Positions 5,183-5,465 of a stretch of 5,465 bases of DNA are shown piece by piece. A program made the translations under genes and the position numbers. The notes beneath the pieces were generated by a model. That model saw nothing but the letters and a program-made list of their open reading frames with translations. It did not search any database and had not been told where the DNA came from. Origin of the DNA: an uncultured Brevibacterium sp. (GTDB lineage Bacteria; Actinomycetota; Actinomycetes; Actinomycetales; Brevibacteriaceae); the NCBI GenBank assembly GCA_902489185.1, contig CABTZC010000156.1:1-5465 (forward strand). The letters run 5' to 3'. Position 1 is the stretch's first letter; the number at the start of each line of letters is the position of its first letter.

Positions 5183-5465
5183 TCAGCGTCCTATGAACCA
5201 GCGTTGCAGGGTTTTGATGCGTTCTTGGATTTGTTCGCGTGAAGCCTGCGCTACGGCAGGACCACCGCACACGCGTCGAAGCTCGATGTGGATGGAACCG
5301 TGTGGTTTCCCGGTGCGCCTAGCCCAAGCTCCCACGAGCGACTGCAGCTTGTTGCGTTCCTCTTTCATCGCTTTGTGTTCAAGTTCGTCCGGGTGTTCGG
5401 TTGGTGTGACCCGCCCTTTGCGTTTGGATTGTTCCGATTGGCGGGCGCGCAACAGATGAGACACT
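5183..5465 (-). CDS. C-terminal end of a larger gene, probably a DEAD/DEAH-box helicase
   Basis: An open frame enters from the right edge and ends at TGA 5185-5183, giving 94 codons to the edge. The visible 93 residues are highly charged. They include a Lys/Arg-rich linker (RARQSEQSKRKGR), a predicted helix (DELEHKAMKEERNKLQSLVGAWARRTG) and a compact motif GKPHGSIHIELRRVCGGP followed by AQASREQIQERIKTLQRW. I recall this GKPHGxIHxELRRxCGGP tail from the extreme C-terminus of actinobacterial superfamily 2 DEAD/DEAH helicases of about 550 residues. None of the helicase motifs lies in the window, so this rests on the tail alone. A GTG near the edge (5464) is probably an internal valine codon rather than the start. 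It lies upstream of adhP on the same strand, separated by 117 bp containing the adhP promoter, and no clear terminator follows its stop. Confidence 0.55.
   Translation of the reverse strand, partial: VSHLLRARQSEQSKRKGRVTPTEHPDELEHKAMKEERNKLQSLVGAWARRTGKPHGSIHIELRRVCGGPAVAQASREQIQERIKTLQRWFIGR

Overview
The window reads as a chromosomal, mostly housekeeping segment of an actinomycete (Actinomycetota). The main evidence is gene content and order: clpS, a DUF2017 gene, a cyclic-nucleotide-phosphodiesterase-like metallo-beta-lactamase gene and rph on one strand, with pncB divergent from clpS. This matches the neighbourhood known from mycobacteria and relatives. GC content looks moderate (mid-50s percent by eye, not computed), which is low for the phylum. 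I cannot name a genus.

Layout, left to right. Positions 1-745 (minus) hold RNase PH, cut by the left edge just short of its C-terminus. Positions 746-852 are a leader with a 20-bp tandem repeat. Positions 853-1677 (minus) encode an MBL-fold phosphodiesterase-like protein, 1674-2282 (minus) a DUF2017 protein and 2279-2560 (minus) ClpS. These last three genes are joined by two 4-bp ATGA stop/start overlaps, so clpS -> DUF2017 -> MBL -> rph looks like one operon transcribed leftwards from about 2575. A 75-bp divergent promoter region (2561-2635) separates clpS from pncB (2636-3952, plus), a nicotinate phosphoribosyltransferase whose mRNA is probably leaderless. pncB meets adhP (4043-5065, minus, zinc alcohol dehydrogenase) tail to tail across a perfect 15-bp hairpin and a second, looser inverted repeat. 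adhP has its own promoter, a candidate operator and a strong ribosome binding site. The right edge (5183-5465, minus) carries the C-terminal end of a larger gene, probably a DEAD/DEAH-box helicase.

Functionally, the leftward operon combines protein quality control (ClpS, N-degron adaptor), a protein of unknown function, probable cyclic-nucleotide turnover and tRNA 3'-end trimming. pncB feeds NAD salvage and adhP uses NAD(H), though nothing in the sequence ties those two together except a shared CAATAGGATC promoter 10-mer. I see no mobile element, CRISPR array, tRNA or phage gene. No clearly new system is visible. The points most worth a second look are regulatory: the repeat leader before rph, the palindromes in the two promoter regions and the double hairpin between pncB and adhP. 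The shortened operon, with DUF2017 joined directly to the phosphodiesterase gene, is also notable.
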